Assembly (NCBI GenBank): GCA_030670015.1
Contig: DAOVCM010000003.1
Coordinates: 1-17,846, forward strand
DNA from: Candidatus Bathyarchaeota archaeon
Lineage (GTDB): Archaea; Thermoproteota; Bathyarchaeia; TCS64
Direction: 5' to 3'
DNA length: 17,846 bases
The notes under the pieces were generated by a model that saw only the letters and a list, made by a program, of their open reading frames with translations, was not told where the DNA came from and did no database searches. This document shows, one piece after another, positions 14,705-17,846 of this stretch; within the stretch, counting starts at the first letter, position 1; each line of letters begins with the position of its first letter. A program made the position numbers and the translations under genes.

Positions 14705-15004
14705 GTGTCCCGATTGAGGAGGAAGAATAAGTTGGTCTTATGGCCCGCATACTTTGACTTCGACAACTCCAGTCGCCTTGGTAGACGCATCCCCAAGAAG
14801 ATGGCATTACGAGGGGTGAAATCCGAGGAGATCTTCAAGGCGGCAAACGATTTGGGCCTTAACCCCATTTTAAACCCAGGGACGGTTTACTCTAAGCACC
14901 CATGGCTGAGAACGGGTGCAGTGCTCGTGGACAAGGTAGGTCCTAAAACGGGCATTTTAAAAGATTTATCGCTTAAAATACGTGTAAATAGGGCTTCAAA
15001 ATAA
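14705..15004 (+). CDS. srp19: Signal recognition particle protein SRP19
   Basis: Binds helices 6 and 8 of 7S RNA and helps SRP54 load in the archaeal signal recognition particle. In this 99-residue basic protein, NKLVLWPAYFDFDNSSRLGRRIPKKMALRG (8-37) carries the family landmarks WP.YFD and S...GRR.PK. EEIFKAANDLGLNP and the TGAVLVDKVGPK strand follow. The start is uncertain: GTG at 14705 gives MSRLRRKNK, and a TTG three codons later would give MRRKNK, closer to common relatives. Neither has a strong ribosome-binding site, and the 51-bp gap from S8e holds a weak stem (ccagaa/ttctgg, 14657-14675). The order S8e, SRP19, Gar1, TFB supports the assignment. Confidence 0.93.
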   Translation: MSRLRRKNKLVLWPAYFDFDNSSRLGRRIPKKMALRGVKSEEIFKAANDLGLNPILNPGTVYSKHPWLRTGAVLVDKVGPKTGILKDLSLKIRVNRASK

Positions 15005-15079
15005 TCGGTAACAGCCTGAAACTGATAAACAGTTATAAGGCGGACCTCAGCGCATATCATAGTTTATTGAAGGGGTTCT

Positions 15080-15325
15080 GTGAAATCTTTGAAGCAGGTT
15101 GGCACAGTACTACATTTGTCGAAAAGTAGTGGCAACCTGATCCTTAAGGTTGAGGGCGATGTCAAAATCGGAGATAACATCCTTAATGCCAGGGGAAAAA
15201 AAATTGGTACTGTATTCGACCTCTTCGGCCCCATATTAGGCCCCTTCATATCTGTTAAACCAAGAATCGAAGCCCCTGAGAGGCTTCGAGGTGAAGCCCT
15301 ATTCCTGGGGAAAAAGAAGCGATAG
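15080..15325 (+). CDS. gar1: H/ACA RNP protein Gar1
   Basis: Gar1 joins Cbf5, Nop10 and L7Ae in H/ACA guide RNPs that pseudouridylate rRNA, contacting Cbf5 and aiding substrate turnover. The 81-residue protein is a single six-stranded beta barrel: VGTVLHLSKSSGNLILKVEG (7-26), IGDNILNARGKKIGTVFDLF (31-50) with the characteristic G.KIG.V.D.FGP, and GPFISVKPR. Length is normal for the minimal archaeal form, which lacks RGG tails. The start is GTG with aagggg upstream. The 75-bp gap from SRP19 has a perfect small hairpin (aactg/cagtt, about 15020-15034) and a TATA-like ttataag, so an internal promoter is possible. The second TFB gene starts 10 bp after the stop, a neighbourhood also known in other archaea. 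Confidence 0.92.
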   Translation: MKSLKQVGTVLHLSKSSGNLILKVEGDVKIGDNILNARGKKIGTVFDLFGPILGPFISVKPRIEAPERLRGEALFLGKKKR

Positions 15326-15335
15326 TGTACATACT

Positions 15336-16256
15336 ATGATAACGAGCGAGAAGGTTACAGTGTGTCCAGAGTGTGGGAACTCCGACCTCATCCGGGACTA
15401 CGAGGCTGGAGAACTCGTGTGTGAACACTGCGGTTTTGTTTTATCCTCCACTCTCTTAGACCATGGGCCAGAATGGCGGGCCTTCGACGAGGAGCAGAGG
15501 GAGAAGCGGACCAGAGTAGGGGCACCCCTTACTTGGACCATCCACGACAAAGGCTTGTCAACGATAATTGACTGGCATGATCGGGATGTCTACGGCCGGA
15601 AGCTCAAACCTATGCAGAAAGCCCGGGTGTACAGACTCCGTAAATGGCATAGGAGGTCTAAGGTCTCCGGAGCAACAGAGAGGAACCTCGCCTTCGCACT
15701 CTCAGAGTTGACTAAGGTCGCATACAAGCTAAATCTTCCGAAGAACGTTCTGGAGACGGCGTCGGTGATCTACCGTCGCGTCGTCCGAAAGCGACTCATC
15801 CGGGGCCGATCCATTCAGGGTGTAGCTGCAGCCTCCGTATACATGGCGTGCCGCCAGTGTGGAATCATCCGTACGCTGGAGGAGGTGTCATTGGCTGCGC
15901 ATATCTCCAAGAAAGAGGGTGGCCGGAACTATCGGTTCCTCCTACGGAAGCTCAACACGCGGGTCCCCCCTGTCGACCCTCAGAGATACATCTCCAAGTT
16001 CGTGAACCAGCTAACCCTCTCCGGGGATACAGAGAACATTGCGATGAGGATCTTGGACCAGGCCGTTGAATTAAGGCTGACAAGTGGCCGTGGACCAGCA
16101 GGCATAGCGGCCGCGGCAACCTACATAGCGAGCCTGCTCATGGATGAACGTAGGACCCAGGGTGAGATTGCCAAAGGAGCTCATGTCACCGAGGTCACCA
16201 TCAGGAATAGATACAAGGAGCTGGCCCAGAAGCTCAGTATCAAGGTCGATATTTAG
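15336..16256 (+). CDS. tfb: Transcription initiation factor B (TFIIB homologue), copy 2
   Basis: A 306-residue TFB. The zinc ribbon uses Cys10, Cys13, Cys29 and Cys32; GPEWRAF and the reader/linker stretch with HDKGL follow. Then come two cyclin folds (about 115-200 and 210-306) with RGRSIQGVAAASVYMACR in the first and TEVTIRNRYKEL in the final DNA-contacting helix. The frame is open further upstream to 15291, but that part overlaps gar1; the ATG at 15336, 10 bp past the gar1 stop, matches family N-termini. The linkage to gar1 is the common archaeal arrangement, so this is likely the housekeeping copy and the gene at 4862 the additional one (inference). Compared with copy 1, the linker differs (RVGAPLTWTIHDKGL versus RVGVPLSFSVHDKGL). 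Confidence 0.96.
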   Translation: MITSEKVTVCPECGNSDLIRDYEAGELVCEHCGFVLSSTLLDHGPEWRAFDEEQREKRTRVGAPLTWTIHDKGLSTIIDWHDRDVYGRKLKPMQKARVYRLRKWHRRSKVSGATERNLAFALSELTKVAYKLNLPKNVLETASVIYRRVVRKRLIRGRSIQGVAAASVYMACRQCGIIRTLEEVSLAAHISKKEGGRNYRFLLRKLNTRVPPVDPQRYISKFVNQLTLSGDTENIAMRILDQAVELRLTSGRGPAGIAAAATYIASLLMDERRTQGEIAKGAHVTEVTIRNRYKELAQKLSIKVDI

Positions 16257-16290
16257 AGACAGCGAATACTTTCTGGTTTCTTCTAAGAAG

Positions 16291-17361
16291 CTATCGTTCC
16301 CTCTTTCCCTCGATGTACTCCTCAACCCACCTTCTTGCGATGTTGTCGCTTATCTGAGCAGGTGGGTGCTTGAATGCATATGAGGAAATACTGGTAAGCG
16401 GACCGGATATTCCTCTGTCTATAGCGATCTTTACAGCCCTTATGACATCGATGACGACGCCCCCGCTGTTGGGAGAATCGTTGACCCTGAGCTTGACATC
16501 TAATGTGATAGGGAGGTTCCCGAAGCCATGACCATTAACCTTGATATAACAGATCTTATGGTCCTCAAGGAAAGGAACATAGTCGGAGGGGCCAATACGC
16601 GTGGGGACATCATATGGTATCAGGCTGGTCACGGCCTCCGTCTTGCTAACACGTTTCGTCCTAAGTCTGTTCTCCACAGTCATGTTCAAAAAGTCGGTGT
16701 TTCCGCCAATGTTTAACTGGTACGTGGAGTCGATGTGGACCCCTCTATCGTAGAATAGCTCAGCCATAGCCCTGTGTAGGATTGTAGCGCCTACTTGGCT
16801 CTTGATGTCGTCTCCAGCCACTGGAAGTCCCATTCCTTCGAACCGTTCACCCCATTCTGGGATGGAGGCGATGAATTCTGGGATGCAGTTGATAAATGCA
16901 CATTCTGCATCCAAGGCAGCCTGAGCGTAGAGCTCAGTCCCCTTTGCGCTCCCAACGGGAAGATAATTTATCAGGATTTCAGCCTTGCTCCGCTTCAAGG
17001 CTTGGACAACGTCGGAGGCCTCGTGGTCTTCGTTGATGTGGAAAGGCTCTTTCATGTGGGGAGCAACGCCGTCAGAGATTGGGCCAGGCAGAACCTTTAC
17101 GCCGGTAGTTGGGACATCAGCAAACATAGCACACAGGTTGGGCTCAGTGAAGATGGCCTCGGATATGTCCTTCCCGATCTTAAGGCTATTAACATCGAAG
17201 GCTGCGACGAACTCTATGTCTTCAATATAGTATCCGCCGAAGTTGACATGCATCAGGCCTGGGATTTCACCCTCCTTCTGGTTGCGATAGAACTCAACGC
17301 CTTGGATGAGTGCCGAGGCGCAGCTTCCCAAGCCAGCTATTGCGACGCGTATCTTCCCCAT
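16291..17361 (-). CDS. ino1: Inositol-1-phosphate synthase (MIPS family)
   Basis: Converts glucose 6-phosphate to 1L-myo-inositol 1-phosphate with NAD+, for archaeal inositol phospholipids or compatible solutes. In this 356-residue protein the Rossmann NAD site VAIAGLGSCASALIQG (6-21) opens the chain; VPTTGVKVLPG, the GDDIKSQVGAT block (active-site lysine region) and YQLNIGGNTDFLNM follow. These match the short archaeal/actinobacterial MIPS type rather than the long eukaryotic one. I chose the ATG at 17361 because the Rossmann strand begins there and aaggg lies upstream. A TTG at 17427 would add 22 residues without family resemblance. The gene converges with TFB copy 2 (34 bp apart) and lies downstream of an amidohydrolase gene on the same strand. 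Confidence 0.92.
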   Translation of the reverse strand: MGKIRVAIAGLGSCASALIQGVEFYRNQKEGEIPGLMHVNFGGYYIEDIEFVAAFDVNSLKIGKDISEAIFTEPNLCAMFADVPTTGVKVLPGPISDGVAPHMKEPFHINEDHEASDVVQALKRSKAEILINYLPVGSAKGTELYAQAALDAECAFINCIPEFIASIPEWGERFEGMGLPVAGDDIKSQVGATILHRAMAELFYDRGVHIDSTYQLNIGGNTDFLNMTVENRLRTKRVSKTEAVTSLIPYDVPTRIGPSDYVPFLEDHKICYIKVNGHGFGNLPITLDVKLRVNDSPNSGGVVIDVIRAVKIAIDRGISGPLTSISSYAFKHPPAQISDNIARRWVEEYIEGKRER

Positions 17362-17403
17362 TTCGATCCCTTCGTTGAATGTCAGATAGGTTATGCTTTT
17401 TTC

Positions 17404-17412
17404 TATTAAAGA
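17404..17412 (-). promoter_or_regulatory. ino1: TATA candidate for the inositol-1-phosphate synthase gene
   Basis: ctttaata on the minus strand lies about 45 bp before the chosen ATG, which would leave a leader of some 20 nt holding the aaggg ribosome-binding site. Weak evidence by eye. Confidence 0.3.
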
Positions 17413-17466
17413 TGTCTCTGTGAGCATGATACTAATTTATTACACTCGTACATCGAGTCCGGAGGA

Positions 17467-17846
17467 CTATCCCCTGTGATAGGTCTTCTTTTTCCATGTA
17501 TCCCTCTGGTCAGGTTGGTCCTCGAAAAACCTCTCAATGATCTCTTCCACCCTACATTGGGCTCGTAGCAGGGTTTCTTGGAGGTCAATGCCGATCAGGG
17601 AGCCATATCTCTTCAGGATGTTCCCATCAACTATGACTGTGTCAATGTCACTTGAGGTACCATAGAGGACGATACTAGTGAGGGGGTCCAGAGTGGGTGT
17701 AAGAAATGGGTTCAGCATGTTGACGGTTATGACATCAGCCTTCTTTCCCGGCTCTAGTGAACCCACCTCGCCTTCAATTCCCATTACCTCTGCCCCCTTC
17801 CTCGTCGCAAGTTCAAGCAGCTCATAGAATGTGGGGCGAGCAGTCC
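17467..17846 (-). CDS. Amidohydrolase C-terminal part (SAH/MTA/5'-deoxyadenosine deaminase-like), 5' end outside the window
   Basis: The frame runs open to the window edge; only the last 125 or so residues are visible. ELLELATRKGAEVMG followed by EVGSLEPGKKADVITVNM and a DTVIVDGN strand is the typical end of the TIM barrel and the beginning of the closing beta-sandwich of the ATZ/TRZ cytosine-deaminase-like amidohydrolases. In archaea the usual member of this type deaminates S-adenosylhomocysteine, methylthioadenosine or 5'-deoxyadenosine. The metal-binding histidines lie upstream and cannot be checked, so the substrate is inference. An ATG at 17784 is internal, not a start. The protein ends with a basic tail (WKKKTYHRG). 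Confidence 0.82.
   Translation of the reverse strand, partial: TARPTFYELLELATRKGAEVMGIEGEVGSLEPGKKADVITVNMLNPFLTPTLDPLTSIVLYGTSSDIDTVIVDGNILKRYGSLIGIDLQETLLRAQCRVEEIIERFFEDQPDQRDTWKKKTYHRG

Noticed and set aside
15291..15335. Upstream extension of TFB copy 2 (MKPYSWGKR...)
   Set aside because: It overlaps gar1 in another frame and lacks TFB similarity; the ATG at 15336 fits the family.
17362..17427. Upstream TTG start adding 22 residues to inositol-1-phosphate synthase
   Set aside because: The NAD-binding strand starts right after the ATG at 17361, which also has a ribosome-binding site. The extension covers the likely promoter.
1..17846. CRISPR array, insertion sequence, rRNA or prophage
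   Set aside because: No regularly spaced repeats, transposase, integrase, rRNA stretches or phage structural genes were seen on either strand.

Overview
The window reads as chromosomal DNA of an archaeon. The evidence is two transcription factor B genes, SRP19, Gar1, ribosomal protein S8e, an SMC-ScpA-ScpB condensin set, a family-B DNA polymerase, a DUF373 membrane protein, an intron-containing tRNA with a bulge-helix-bulge splice motif, TATA/BRE-like promoters close to (often leaderless) starts, and many TTG/GTG starts. The mix (PolB2-like polymerase, S8e/SRP19/Gar1/TFB cluster, archaeal SMC-ScpAB) would suit a mesophilic TACK-group archaeon such as a Bathyarchaeia member. That placement is inference and was not tested.

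Left part (1-4570), accessory in character. A divergent, probably 5'-truncated family-B DNA polymerase with an altered motif C comes first. It is followed by a DNPH1/Rcl-type deoxynucleotide N-hydrolase on the opposite strand, then a HEPN/MNT toxin-antitoxin pair in which the MNT gene is intact and the HEPN gene is broken by a frameshift and a stop. Next are a tRNA-Gln(CTG) gene with a 16-nt intron and a larger nucleotidyltransferase-fold protein with one catalytic Asp replaced by Asn. Base composition changes sharply between these genes, which suggests a patchwork.

Middle part (4571-9187). TFB copy 1 has a long leader containing dyads. A DUF373 six-helix membrane protein and a cis-prenyltransferase (lipid carrier synthesis) follow on the same strand. 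An M24 Xaa-Pro peptidase converges on the prenyltransferase with 7 bp between them.

Right part (9188-17846), housekeeping. smc-scpA-scpB form a tight operon for chromosome organisation. A second block holds S8e, SRP19, Gar1 and TFB copy 2, serving the ribosome, protein targeting, rRNA pseudouridylation and transcription initiation. On the minus strand lie the 3' part of an amidohydrolase (cut by the window end) and, downstream of it, inositol-1-phosphate synthase for inositol lipids or solutes.

I do not see a convincing complete undescribed system. The most promising items are the MNT operator-like 20-bp repeat with an overlapping mini-ORF, the degraded HEPN gene, the two nucleotidyl-transfer enzymes with Asp-to-Asn changes in their active-site motifs, and the mini-intron tRNA-Gln between two nucleotidyltransferase genes.
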